DNA from: Nemophila menziesii
Lineage: Eukaryota > Streptophyta > Magnoliopsida > Boraginales > Hydrophyllaceae
Direction of reading: 5' to 3'
Length of the DNA stretch: 64,000 bases
Assembly (NCBI GenBank): GCA_029959085.1
Contig: JARWIR010000047.1
Span: 1,612,001 to 1,676,000, forward strand
Below are positions 25,528 to 38,990 of the stretch, in pieces. The notes beneath the pieces were generated by a model, which saw only the letters and a list, made by a program, of their open reading frames with translations, ran no database searches and was not told the origin of the DNA. Position 1 is the stretch's first letter. Each line of letters opens with the position of its first letter. Position numbers and translations under genes: made by a program.

Positions 25528-28051
25528 CCATTTAGAATTAACCCAACCTATTTAAAATTAAAAGCCACAAGGGCCAAATACTCTTAAAGCATAACCTATT
25601 TTTTACAACATAATGTCCAAATTTTAAATTAATTATTCGGGATCAACCTCAATAAACACACTAGTCATTATGTTCCCATTTTCAAAAATAATAATTATAT
25701 ATGAAAGTTTTATGGACGGATCAAAATGGTTGTATCTTTGGCTAATAAAATCTTCAATTTTTAAAGGACTTTGTGCGAGCGTTGGTAAAGATACACATTT
25801 ATTAAAACAATATTTGCAAAAACACAAAACCAAGAAGATAAAAAGGGTATGTGCGGATAGAAGATTCTGAAAAATAAGTGCAAAAATGAAAACAAATATA
25901 AACAAAAATACAATCCTTAACGAGAGACCAGTTATATCCTCCAAATATATTTATTTCTGTTGTGATCAAAACAGATCTATAAATAAGTGATTTTTGATGA
26001 AGAACCGAGTAAGTAAACTAGATACCCAAAGCTGACAAAAATACAAACAGGTAAGGGTGGAGAAGTTCTTATGATCAATATACATAATTCCTAAATTGTA
26101 ATATTTTCTTATACTTTAAATACATAATTGATTACATGATAAATTTACTCGATAAAGGGATCTAGTGTAACTATTTTTAATTTATATGAAGGTAAATTAA
26201 ACTCTGTTTTTGTCAAGAATGCAAATGTCTAAAGAAATTAAAAAAAGTAACTTTAAGTCCTACGTCCACAAAAATACTCTATTTAAGAGACCATGATTAC
26301 TTTTTATATTACATCTTTATTAGAAAATATAAGAATGTAAAATTTATATAAAGATAGTATTAAAAATGTTGAGAATTGTTTATATATTATAAATAGATAA
26401 ATGATATTTTGCATTTCTTTTTAGGAAGATAGTAAAATAAAGTTGAACATAGAGAGTATTTAAAGTAATTTCATTGAATGCATATATTAAAATTTCAATG
26501 AATTTCAACATAAAGATTAACATTAACTGATATCAGTAAAGGATTCATTGTATTATTTAAAATTATTTTATTAATATTTAGATAGTATATTAACATATTT
26601 TATTGTAATATTTGACTTTTATCTAAAAAAGAAAAATCTAAAATGTATAAGAATATCTAATATTGTAAATTCAACAAGTGAATCATATCTTCCTTATCCA
26701 CTTGGATGTCTTTTTCTCACAAATTCCCCTTATTTTTCATCAAGCATTCATTGAGATTGTCTTCCCTTTGCACCTGATCTTCTATTTCCAATCACGTTTT
26801 CTTCAGATCCAAATGAATTGCTCCCTACGTTAATCAAAAATTCGACTGTGCCAGAGCTGGTTTCTTTCCTTTGGGGTGTACCCTTTTCTTGATCCGCAAT
26901 TCTGTAAACAAACAAAAACTATATAATATTTATAAGGCTTGATTTTTTTTGTCAAAAATACATATTTAGCATTAGCAAAATATTATTGTAAATTAATAAA
27001 AAAGAATATTATTGAAATCTTAATTGAAATGTTTCTATTAAACAAAAAGGTTGCTAATTGATATTTGTATCAGAATTATATTTGTTAGTTTTCAAAGAAA
27101 CAAGTGAAACAATGGAAGAAAAGTTTTTGAGCTCTTAAGATGACCACATATATTTACCTAATAAAAACCATCAGTTATCCGTAATTTTATTTAATTAAAG
27201 TTATATTAAACAGGTTAAGAATGCAATAGAAGTATTAGAAATATATGGATGAGTCTTTCTTGAAAAATATATAATATTTATTAAAATTGATTTTTTTAGT
27301 ATATATGTAAGACGGAGAGATGATTTCTTACACAAGTTTATTTCCATGCACTAGGAACCTGGGAAGCATTATAAGCACTATTGTAAGGAATGTCTGATAG
27401 AGAAAGCTAAGGGTAAAGAGTGATCTACGCCTGAAAAATGCAACGGTCACTTGTTGGGAGATTTTATCAAGGAATGCTGGTTAAAATGTGGCTGCAACGT
27501 TAAGAAATGTAAGAATAGAGTAGTCCAGCAAGACATTTCTCGCAAGTTGCAGGTTATACTCACAAAAAACTATTTTTGAATTAAAAAAACAAACCTTTTT
27601 TTCACTGAGTAATTGTAATGTGATAGTCAACGATCTTATGTGGGATAGAAAATACACTTTGTCTTCTTGAGATCGGAGGTTTGGGCATATCCATATACAA
27701 GATTATAGAATCATAATACAGAAAGAGCGTTAAGGGAGGTAGTTGTGGGTGTCGACTTTGAATAGCGTTTGAGTAACAGAAGCGGTAATATTGTTATGGT
27801 TTGGGACTATATTTAAAGCGGCGGAGTTAGGGTTTGGTTACAATAAACTATGCAACCCAACCTATTAAAAAGTAGTCCAACTAAAAAAACACGGAGACAC
27901 ACATATTTTAGACCAGTCCAAGTTTTGGATTAGTCCAATCCAAAGTCACACTGACCAAACATTTTTTTAACCCAACCTATGTTTTATAAGAGATATTATA
28001 GTTTATGAGTGGAGCTATATCGTAAAAGGACGAAGTTTGGTTACAGCGTAC
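25528..28051 (+). repeat. Short unit S3 (hybrid Z: X head, Y tail)
   Basis: 2524 bp. It has X-type markers up to base 26540 (gataaatttactcg, cagtaaagg) and Y-type markers from base 26598 (taacatattttatt, acgttaatc). It is therefore an X/Y recombinant with the exchange inside a window of about 58 bp. Confidence 0.9.
27300..27579 (+). pseudogene. SUVR-like exon B, S3 copy (two in-frame stops)
   Basis: It carries the Y-type TAG after SMH plus a private TGA (gggtaaagagtgatctacg near 27412-27428). The pre-SET segment is otherwise as in S2. Confidence 0.75.
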
Positions 28052-30566
28052 CCATTTAGAATTAACCCAACCTATTTAAAATTAAAAGCCACAAGGGCCA
28101 AATACTCTTAAAGCATAACCTATTTTTTACAACATAATGTCCAAATTTTAAATTAATTATTCGGGATCAACCCCAATGAACACACTAGTCATTATGTTCC
28201 CATTTTCAAAAATAATAATTATATATGAAAGTTTTATGGACGGATCAAAATGGTTGTATCTTTGGCTAATAAAATCTTCAATTTTTAAAGGACTTTGTGC
28301 GAGCGTTGGTAAAGATACACATTTATTAAAACAATATTTGCAAAAACACAAAACCAAGAAGATAAAAAGGGTATGTGCGGATAGAAGATTCTGAAAAATA
28401 AGTGCAAAAATGAAAACAAATATAAACAAAAATACAATCCTTAACGAGAGACCAGTTATATCCTCCAAATATATTTATTTCTGTTGTGATCAAAACAGAT
28501 CTATAAATAAGTGATTTTTGATGAAGAACCGAGTAAGTAAACTAGATACCCAAAGCTGACAAAAATACAAACAGGTAAGGGTGGAGAAGTTCTTATGATC
28601 AATATACATAATTCCTAAATTGTAATATTTTCTTATACTTTAAATACATAATTGATTACATGATAAATTTACTCGATAAAGGGATCTAGTGTAACTATTT
28701 TTAATTTATATGAAGGTAAATTAAACTCTGTTTTTGTCAAGAATGCAAATGTCTAAAGAAATTAAAAAAAGTAACTTTAAGTCCTACGTCCACAAAAATA
28801 CTCTATTTAAGAGACCATGATTACTTTTTATATTACATCTTTATTAGAAAATATAAGAATGTAAAATTTATATAAAGATAGTATTAAAAATGTTGAGAAT
28901 TGTTTATATATTATAAATAGATAAATGATATTTTGCATTTCTTTTTAGGAAGATAGTAAAATAAAGTTGAACATAGAGAGTATTTAAAGTAATTTCATTG
29001 AATGCATATATTAAAATTTCAATGAATTTCAACATAAAGATTAACATTAACTGATATCAGTAAAGGATTCATTGTATTATTTAAAATTATTTTATTAATA
29101 TTTAGATAGTATATTAACATAATTTATTGTAATATTTTACTTTTATCTAAAAAAGAAAAATCTAAAATGTATAAGGATATCTAATATTGTAAATTCAACA
29201 AGTGAATCATATCTTCCTTATCCACTTGGATGTCTTTTTCTCACAAATTCCCCTTATTTTTCATCAAGCATTCATTGAGATTGTCTTCCCTTTGCACCTG
29301 ATCTTTTATTTCCAATCACGTTTTCTTCAGATCCAAATGAATTGCTCCCTACCTTTACAAAAAATTCGACAGAGCTGGTTTCTTTCCTTTGGGGTGTACC
29401 CTTTTCTTGATCCGCAATTTTGTAAACAAACAAAAACTATATAATATTTATAAGGCTTGATTTTTTGTCAAAAAAATATATTTAGCATTAGCAAAATATT
29501 ATTGTAAATTAATAAAAAATAATATTATTGAAATCTTAATTGAAATGTTTCTATTAAACAAAAGGGTTGCTAATTGATATTTGTATCAGAATTATATTTG
29601 TTAGTTTTCAAAGAAACAAGTGAAACAATGGAAGAATAGTTTTTGAGCTCTTAAGATGACCACATATATTTACCCAATAAAAACCATCAGTTATCCGTAA
29701 TTTTATTTAATTAAAGTTATATTAAACATGTTAAGAATGCAATAGAAGTATTGGAAATATATGGATGGGTCTGTTTTGAAAAAATATATAATATTTATTA
29801 AAATTGATTTTTTTAGTATATATGTAAGACGGAGAGAAGATTTCTTACACAAGTTTATGTCCATGCACGAGGAACCTGTGAAGCATTATAAGCACTATTG
29901 TAAGGATTGTCCGATAGAGAAAGCTAAGGCTAAAGAGGGATCTAAGCCTGAAAAATGCAACGGTCACTTGTTGCTAGATTTTATCAAGGAATGTTGGTTA
30001 ACATGTGGCTGCAACGTTAAGCAATGTAAGAATAGAGTAGTCCAGCAAGACATTTCTCGCAAGTTGTAGGTTATACTCACAAAAAACTATTTTTGAATTA
30101 AAAAACAAACCTTTTCTTCATGGAGTAATTGAAATATGGTGGTCAACGATCTTATGTGGGATAGAAAATGCACTTTGTCTTCTTGAGATCGGAGGTTTGG
30201 ACATATCCATAGACAAGATTATAGAAACATAATGGAGAAATAGCATCAAGGGAGGTAGTTGTGGGTGTCGACTTTGAATAGCGTTTGAATAACAGAAGAG
30301 GTAATATTGTTATTGTTTGGGACTATATATTAAGCGGCAGAGTTAGGGTTGGGTTACAACAAACTATGCAACCCAACCTATTAAAAAGTAGTCCAACTAA
30401 CAGACACGGAGACAAACATTTTTTAGACCAACCCAAGTTTTGGATTAGTCCAATCCAAAGTCACACTGGCCAAACATTTTTTTAGCCCAACCTATGTTTT
30501 ATAAGAGATATTATAGTTTTTGGGTGGAGCTATATCGTAAAAGGACGAAGTTTGGTTACAGCGTAA
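28052..30566 (+). repeat. Short unit S4 (subtype X)
   Basis: 2515 bp. X markers are present throughout: ccatttagaattaaccc head, cagtaaagg, taacataatttatt, and a tail with aaaaaattcgacagagctgg. Confidence 0.92.
29817..30069 (+). pseudogene. SUVR-like exon B, S4 copy
   Basis: Subtype X exon B. The cysteine cluster is in frame (CKDCPIEK, CNGHLLLDFIKECWLTCGCN, KQCKNRVVQQDISRKL), then TAG where other copies have CAG for the Gln of LQV. It ends 11 residues earlier than L4, L5 and L8. Confidence 0.77.
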
Positions 30567-33089
30567 CAATTTAAAATTACCCCAACCTATTTAAAATGAA
30601 AAGCCACAAGGGCCAAATACTCAGCATAACCTATTTTTTATTACATAATGTCCAAATTTTAAATAATTCGGGATCAACCCCAATAAACACACTAGTCATT
30701 AAATTCCTATTTTCAAAAATAATAATTATATATGCAAGTTTTATGGACGGATCAAAATGGTTTTATTTTTGGCTATGATCTTACGTAATTTTAAATATAA
30801 AATCTAAAATTTTGAAGGGACTTTGTACGAGCGTTGGTAAAGATACACATTTATTAAAACATTATTTGCAAAAACACAAAACCAAGAAGATAAAAAGGGT
30901 ATGTGCGGATAGAAGATTTTGAAAAATAAGTGCAAAAATGAAAACAAATATAAACAAAAATACAATCCTTAACGAGAGACCAGTTATATCCTCCAAATGT
31001 CTGTTGTGATAAAAACAGATCTATAAATAAGTTATTTTTGATGAAGAACCGAGTAAGTAAACTAGATACCCAAAGCTGACAAAAATACAAACAGGTAAGG
31101 GTGGAGAAGTTCTTATGATCAATATACATAATTCCTAAATTGTAATATTTTCTTATACTTTAAATACATAATTGATTACATGATAACTTTACTCGATAAG
31201 GGATCTAGTGTAACTATTTTTAATTTATATGAAGGTAAATTAAACTCTGTTTTTGTCAAGAATGCAAATGTCTAAAGAAATTAAAAAAAGTAACTTTAAG
31301 TCCTACGTCCACAAAAATACTCTATTTAAGAGACCATGATTACTTTTTATATTACATCTTTATTAGAAAATATAAGAATGTAAAATTTATATAAAGATAG
31401 TATTAAAAATGTTGAGAATTGTTTATATATTATAAATAGATAAATGATATTTTGCATTTCTTTTTAGGAAGATAGTAAAATAAAGTTGAACATAGAGAGT
31501 ATTTAAAGTAATTTCATTGAATGCATATATTAAAATTTCAATGAATTTCAACATAAAGATTAACATTAACTGATATCAGTAAGGGATTCATTGTATTATT
31601 TGAAATTATTTTATTAATATTTAGATAGTATATTAACATATTTTATTGTAATATTTGACTTTTATCTAAAAAAGAAAAATCTAAAATGTATAAGAATATC
31701 TAATATTGTAAATTCAACAAGTGAATCATATCTTCCTTATCCACTTGGATGTCTTTTTCTCACAAATTCCCCTTATTTTTCATCAAGCATTCATTGAGAT
31801 TGTCTTCCCTTTGCACCTGATCTTCTATTTCCAATCACGTTTTCTTCAGATCCAAATGAATTGCTCCCTACGTTAATCAAAAATTCGACTGTGCCAGAGC
31901 TGGTTTCTTTCCTTTGGGGTGTACCCTTTTCTTGATCCGCAATTCTGTAAACAAACAAAAACTATATAATATTTATAAGGCTTGATTTTTTTTGTCAAAA
32001 ATACATATTTAGCATTAGCAAAATATTATTGTAAATTAATAAAAAAGAATATTATTGAAATGTTTCTATTAAACAAAAAGGTTGATAATTGATATTTGTA
32101 TTAGAATTATATTTGTTAGTTTTCAAAGAAACAAGTGAAACAATGGAAGAAAAGTTTTTGAGCTCTTAAGATGACCACATATATTTACCTAATAAAAACC
32201 ATCAGTTATCCGTAATTTTATTTAATTAAAGTTATATTAAACAGGTTAAGAATGCAATAGAAGTATTAGAAATATATGGATGAGTCTTTCTTGAAAAATA
32301 TATAATATTTATTAAAATTTATTTTTTTAGTATATATGTAAGACGGAGAGATGATTTCTTACACAAGTTTATTTCCATGCACTAGGAACCTGGGAAGCAT
32401 TATAAGCACTATTGTAAGGAATGTCTGATAGAGAAAGCTAAGGCTAAAGAGGGATCTACGCCTGAAAAATGCAATGGTCACTTGTTGGGAGATTTTATCA
32501 AGGAATGCTGGTTAAAATGTGGCTGCAACGCTAAGAAATGTAAGAATAGAGTAGTCCAGCAAGACATTTCTCGCAAGTTGCAAGTTGCAGGTTATACTCA
32601 CAAAAAACTATTTTTGAATTAAAAAAACAAACCTTTTTTTCACTGAGTAATTGTAATGTGAAAGTCAACGATCTTATGTGGGATAGAAAATACACTTTGT
32701 CTTCTTGAGATCGGAGGTTTGGGCATATCCATATACAAGATTATAGAATCATAATACAGAAAGAGCGTTAAGGGAGGTAGTTGTGGGTGTCGACTTTGAA
32801 TAGCGTTTGAGTAACAGAAGCGGTAATATTGTTATGGTTTGGGACTATATTTAAAGCGGCGGAGTTAGGGTTTGGTTACAATAAACTATGCAACCCAACC
32901 TATTAAAAAGTAGTCCAACTAAAAAAACACGGAGACACACATATTTTAGACCAGCCCAAGTTTTGGATTAGTCCAATCCAAAGTCACACTGACCAAACAT
33001 TTTTTTAACCCAACCTATGTTTTATAAGAGATATTATAGTTTATGAGTGGAGCTATATCGTAAAAGGACGAAGTTTGGTTACAGCGTAC
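30567..33089 (+). repeat. Short unit S5 (subtype Y)
   Basis: 2523 bp. Y markers throughout. Two private or shared changes: loss of the atatattt run after ctccaaat near 30998 (shared with S7) and a 7-bp duplication (caagttg twice) near 32577-32590 in exon B. Confidence 0.92.
32331..32617 (+). pseudogene. SUVR-like exon B, S5 copy
   Basis: Subtype Y exon B with the TAG after SMH. A private 7-bp duplication (caagttg) near 32577-32590 shifts the frame at SRKLQV. Confidence 0.75.
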
Positions 33090-35604
33090 CCATTTAGAAT
33101 TAACCCAACCTATTTAAAATTAAAAGCCACAAGGGCCAAATACTCTTAAAGCATAACCTATTTCTTACAACATAATGTCCAAATTTTAAATTAATTATTC
33201 GGGATCAACCCCAATAAACACACTAGTCATTATGTTCCCATTTTCAAAAATAATAATTATATATGAAAGTTTTATGGACGGATCAAAATGGTTGTATCTT
33301 TGGCTAATAAAATCTTCAATTTTTAAAGGACTTTGTGCGAGCGTTGGTAAAGATACACATTTATTAAAACAATATTTGCAAAAACACAAAACCAAGAAGA
33401 TAAAAAGGGTATGTGCGGATAGAAGATTCTGAAAAATAAGTGCAAAAATGAAAACAAATATAAACAAAAATACAATCCTTAACGAGAGACCAGTTATATC
33501 CTCCAAATATATTTATTTCTGTTGTGATCAAAACAGATCTATAAATAAGTGATTTTTGATGAAGAACCGAGTAAGTAAACTAGATACCCAAAGCTGACAA
33601 AAATACAAACAGGTAAGGGTGGAGAAGTTCTTATGATCAATATACATAATTCCTAAATTGTAATATTTTCTTATACTTTAAATACATAATTGATTACATG
33701 ATAAATTTACTCGATAAAGGGATCTAGTGTAACTATTTTTAATTTATATGAAGGTAAATTAAACTCTGTTTTTGTCAAGAATGCAAATGTCTAAAGAAAT
33801 TAAAAAAAGTAACTTTAAGTCCTACGTCCACAAAAATACTCTATTTAAGAGACCATGATTACTTTTTATATTACATCTTTATTAGAAAATATAAGAATGT
33901 AAAATTTATATAAAGATAGTATTAAAAATGTTGAGAATTGTTTATATATTATAAATAGATAAATGATATTTTGCATTTCTTTTTAGGAAGATAGTAAAAT
34001 AAAGTTGAACATAGAGAGTATTTAAAGTAATTTCATTGAATGCATATATTAAAATTTCAATGAATTTCAACATAAAGATTAACATTAACTGATATCAGTA
34101 AAGGATTCATTGTATTATTTAAAATTATTTTATTAATATTTAGATAGTATATTAACATAATTTATTGTAATATTTTACTTTTATCTAAAAAAGAAAAATC
34201 TAAAATGTATAAGGATATCTAATATTGTAAATTCAACAAGTGAATCATATCTTCCTTATCCACTTGGATGTCTTTTTCTCACAAATTCCCCTTATTTTTC
34301 ATCAAGCATTCATTGAGATTGTCTTCCCTTTGCACCTGATCTTTTATTTCCAATCACGTTTTCTTCAGATCCAAATGAATTGCTCCCTACCTTTACAAAA
34401 AATTCGACAGAGCTGGTTTCTTTCCTTTGGGGTGTACCCTTTTCTTGATCCGCAATTTTGTAAACAAACAAAAACTATATAATATTTATAAGGCTTGATT
34501 TTTTGTCAAAAAAATATATTTAGCATTAGCAAAATATTATTGTAAATTAATAAAAAATAATATTATTGAAATCTTAATTGAAATGTTTCTATTAAACAAA
34601 AGGGTTGCTAATTGATATTTGTATCAGAATTATATTTGTTAGTTTTCAAAGAAACAAGTGAAACAATGGAAGAATAGTTTTTGAGCTCTTAAGATGACCA
34701 CATATATTTACCCAATAAAAACCATCAGTTATCCGTAATTTTATTTAATTAAAGTTATATTAAACATGTTAAGAATGCAATAGAAGTATTGGAAATATAT
34801 GGATGGGTCTGTTTTGAAAAAATATATAATATTTATTAAAATTGATTTTTTTAGTATATATGTAAGACGGAGAGAAGATTTCTTACACAAGTTTATGTCC
34901 ATGCACGAGGAACCTGTGAAGCATTATAAGCACTATTGTAAGGATTGTCCGATAGAGAAAGCTAAGGCTAAAGAGGGATCTAAGCCTGAAAAATGCAACG
35001 GTCACTTGTTGCTAGATTTTATCAAGGAATGTTGGTTAACATGTGGCTGCAACGTTAAGCAATGTAAGAATAGAGTAGTCCAGCAAGACATTTCTCGCAA
35101 GTTGTAGGTTATACTCACAAAAAACTATTTTTGAATTAAAAAACAAACCTTTTCTTCATGGAGTAATTGAAATATGGTGGTCAACGATCTTATGTGGGAT
35201 AGAAAATGCACTTTGTCTTCTTGAGATCGGAGGTTTGGACATATCCATAGACAAGATTATAGAAACATAATGGAGAAATAGCATCAAGGGAGGTAGTTGT
35301 GGGTGTCGACTTTGAATAGCGTTTGAATAACAGAAGAGGTAATATTGTTATTGTTTGGGACTATATATTAAGCGGCAGAGTTAGGGTTGGGTTACAACAA
35401 ACTATGCAACCCAACCTATTAAAAAGTAGTCCAACTAACAGACACGGAGACAAACATTTTTTAGACCAACCCAAGTTTTGGATTAGTCCAATCCAAAGTC
35501 ACACTGGCCAAACATTTTTTTAGCCCAACCTATGTTTTATAAGAGATATTATAGTTTTTGGGTGGAGCTATATCGTAAAAGGACGAAGTTTGGTTACAGC
35601 GTAA
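33090..35604 (+). repeat. Short unit S6 (subtype X)
   Basis: 2515 bp, nearly identical to S4. The S4-to-S6 distance of 5038 bp defines the X-Y dimer period. Confidence 0.92.
34855..35107 (+). pseudogene. SUVR-like exon B, S6 copy
   Basis: Subtype X, equivalent to the S4 copy: cysteine cluster in frame, terminated by TAG after ISRKL. Confidence 0.77.
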
Positions 35605-38125
35605 CAATTTAAAATTACCCCAACCTATTTAAAATGAAAAGCCACAAGGGCCAAATACTCAGCATAACCTATTTTTTATTACATAATGTCCAAATTTTAA
35701 ATAATTCGGGATCAACCCCAATAAACACACTAATCATTAAATTCCTATTTTCAAAAATAATAATTATATATGCAAGTTTTATGGACGGATCAAAATGGTT
35801 TTATTTTTGGCTATGATCTTACGTAATTTTAAATATAAAATCTAAAATTTTGAAGGGACTTTGTACGAGCGTTGGTAAAGATACACATTTATTAAAACAT
35901 TATTTGCAAAAACACAAAACCAAGAAGATAAAAAGGGTATGTGCGGATAGAAGATTCTGAAAAATAAGTGCAAAAATGAAAACAAATATAAACAAAAATA
36001 CAATCCTTAACGAGAGACCAGTTATATCCTCCAAATGTCTGTTGTGATCAAAACAGATCTATAAATAAGTTATTTTTGATGAAGAACCGAGTAAGTAAAC
36101 TAGATACCCAAAGCTGACAAAAATACAAACAGGTAAGGGTGGAGAAGTTCTTATGATCAATATACATAATTCCTAAATTGTAATATTTTCTTATACTTTA
36201 AATACATAATTGATTACATGATAACTTTACTCGATAAAGGGATCTAGTGTAACTATTTTTAATTTATATGAAGGTAAATTAAACTCTGTTTTTGTCAAGA
36301 ATGCAAATGTCTAAAGAAATTAAAAAAAGTAACTTTAAGTCCTACGTCCACAAAAATACTCTATTTAAGAGACCATGATTACTTTTTATATTACATCTTT
36401 ATTAGAAAATATAAGAATGTAAAATTTATATAAAGATAGTATTAAAAATGTTGAGAATTGTTTATATATTATAAATAGATAAATGATATTTTGCATTTCT
36501 TTTTAGGAAGATAGTAAAATAAAGTTGAACATAGAGAGTATTTAAAGTAATTTCATTGAATGCATATATTAAAATTTCAATGAATTTCAACATAAAGATT
36601 AACATTAACTGATATCAGTAGTAAGGGATTCATTGTATTATTTGAAATTATTTTATTAATATTTAGATAGTATATTAACATATTTTATTGTAATATTTGA
36701 CTTTTATCTAAAAAAGAAAAATCTAAAATGTATAAGAATATCTAATATTGTAAATTCAACAAGTGAATCATATCTTCCTTATCCACTTGGATGTCTTTTT
36801 CTCACAAATTCCCCTTATTTTTCATCAAGCATTCATTGAGATTGTCTTCCCTTTGCACCTGATCTTCTATTTCCAATCACGTTTTCTTCAGATCCAAATG
36901 AATTGCTCCCTACGTTAATCAAAAATTCGACTGTGCCAGAGCTGGTTTCTTTCCTTTGGGGTGTACCCTTTTCTTGATCCGCAATTCTGTAAACAAACAA
37001 AAACTATATAATATTTATAAGGCTTGATTTTTTTTGTCAAAAATACATATTTAGCATTAGCAAAATATTATTGTAAATTAATAAAAAAGAATATTATTGA
37101 AATCTTAATTGAAATGTTTCTATTAAACAAAAAGGTTGCTAATTGATATTTGTATCAGAATTATATTTGTTAGTTTTCAAAGAAACAAGTGAAACAATGG
37201 AAGAAAAGTTTTTGAGCTCTTAAGATGACCACATATATTTACCTAATAAAAACCATCAGTTATCCGTAATTTTATTTAATTAAAGTTATATTAAACAGGT
37301 TAAGAATGCAATAGAAGTATTAGAAATATATGGATGAGTCTTTCTTGAAAAATATATAATATTTATTAAAATTGATTTTTTTAGTATATATGTAAGACGG
37401 AGAGATGATTTCTTACACAAGTTTATTTCCATGCACTAGGAACCTGGGAAGCATTATAAGCACTATTGTAAGGAATGTCTGATAGAGAAAGCTAAGGCTA
37501 AAGAGGGATCTACGCCTGAAAAATGCAACAGTCACTTGTTGGGAGATTTTATCAAGGAATGCTGGTTAAAATGTGGCTGCAACGTTAAGAAATGTAAGAA
37601 TAGAGTAGTCCAGCAAGACATTTCTCGCAAGTTGCAGGTTATACTCACAAAAAACTATTTTTGAATTAAAAAAACAAACCTTTTTTTCACGGAGTAATTG
37701 AAATATGATGGTCAACGATCTTATGTGGGATAGAAAATGCACTTTGTCTTCTTGAGATCGGAGGTTTGGACATATCCATAGACAAGATTATAGAAACATA
37801 ATACAGAAATAACGTCAGGGGAGGTAGTTGTGGGTGTCGACTTTGAATAGTGTTTGAGTAACAGAATCAGCAATATTGTTATTATTTGGGACTATATTTT
37901 AAGCGGCGGAGTTAGGGTTTGGTTACAATAATCTATGCAACCCAACCTATTAAAAAGTATTCCAACTATATAGACAAAGAGAAAAACATTTTTTAGAACA
38001 GCCCAAGTTTTGGATTAGTCCAATCCAAAGTCACACTGGCCAAACATTGTTTTAGCCCAACCTATGTTTTATAAAAGATATTATAGTTTTTGGGTGGAGC
38101 TATATCGTAAAAGGACGAAGTTTGG
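35605..38125 (+). repeat. Short unit S7 (subtype Y with long-unit tail)
   Basis: About 2521 bp. Y-type up to about 37.68 kb. The tail (from cacggagtaattgaaatatg near 37689) then switches to the form seen at the end of L8 (motifs aataatctatgc and gacaaagagaaaaac). S7 is therefore itself a mosaic at the right edge of the short array. Confidence 0.88.
37385..37664 (+). pseudogene. SUVR-like exon B, S7 copy
   Basis: Subtype Y with the TAG after SMH. CNGHL has become CNSHL (aacagtcac). The cysteine cluster downstream of the stop is intact. Confidence 0.75.
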
Positions 38126-38898
38126 CCACAAGGGCCGAATACTCAGCATAACCTTTTTTTTACAACATAATGTCCAAATTTTAAATTAATTATTCAGGAT
38201 CAACCCCAATAAACACATTAGTCATTAAGTTCCCATTTTCAAAAACAATAATTATATATGCAAGTTTTATGGACGGATCAAAATGGTTTTATTTTTGGCT
38301 ATGATCTTACGTAATTTTAAATATAAAATCTAAAATTTTAAAGGGACTTTGTGCGAGCGTTGGTAAAGATACACATTTATTAAAACAATATTTGCAAAAA
38401 CACAAAACCAAGAAGAAAAAAAGGGTATGTGAGTATAGAAGGTTCCGAAAAGTAAGTGCAAAATTGAAAAAAAATATAAACAAAAATACAATCCTTAACG
38501 AGAGACCAGTTATATCCTCCAAATATATTTATGTCTGTTGTGATCAAAACAGATCTATAAATAAGTGATTTTTGATGAAGAACCGAGTAAGTAAACTAGA
38601 TACCCAAAGCTGAAAAAATACAAACAAGTAAGGGTGATTTCTCATGTGAAAATCGATGAATAGCTCCTTTCCATGAAGATTAAAACTTAATTCCGAAGTG
38701 GCTGTTTAGCAAACAAAATTCCTAGTGGCAAGAGATATATTTGCACCCAAAATGGACTTACAAGAATATTAGGGGATAGAGTAACAAAGACAGATGAATT
38801 TGGAGGATTGGCTTATAGTTGAAGATTAAGATCATCTTTTCTCGTTCTCTGCGTATGTCGCATTTTCTACTTCATGAACATCATACACGCCTAAGCTG
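38126..38898 (+). repeat. Truncated long unit L6
   Basis: Only the first part of a long unit (about offset 60-813) remains. The start lacks about 45 bp of unit head (tttgg joined directly to ccacaagggcc), as in L9. The unit stops at cacgcctaagctg, where unrelated repeat-island sequence begins. No exon A or B is present. Confidence 0.9.
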
Positions 38899-38990
38899 CC
38901 TTTGTATTGATCAACAAAGTAATTATTAAAAATTACCTGAATTTTAATGTTACATAAATTATTGTTGAACAAATTTTATTAATATTTTGC

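Larger units (their letters stand above)
1..38898 (+). repeat. Left tandem array of SUVR-fragment units (L1-L5, S1-S7, L6 partial)
   Basis: Directly visible head-to-tail repetition. The same landmarks recur at 4109-4113 bp spacing up to about 20.5 kb, then at about 2515-2524 bp spacing up to 38.1 kb. All units are in the same orientation. Unit borders used here are arbitrary and placed at the motif caatttaaaattacccc, which opens the window. L1-L4 differ by few substitutions; L5 and L6 are clearly diverged; the S units are nearly identical within each subtype. The period is far longer than ordinary plant satellites, and the unit contains exon-like remnants of a recognisable gene, so I read it as tandemly amplified gene-derived DNA rather than classical satellite. 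The array runs off the left edge of the window. Confidence 0.95.

Noticed and set aside
27820..27850. Telomere-like gttagggtttgg in short units
   Set aside because: Only about one and a half units of TTTAGGG similarity and no tandem run.
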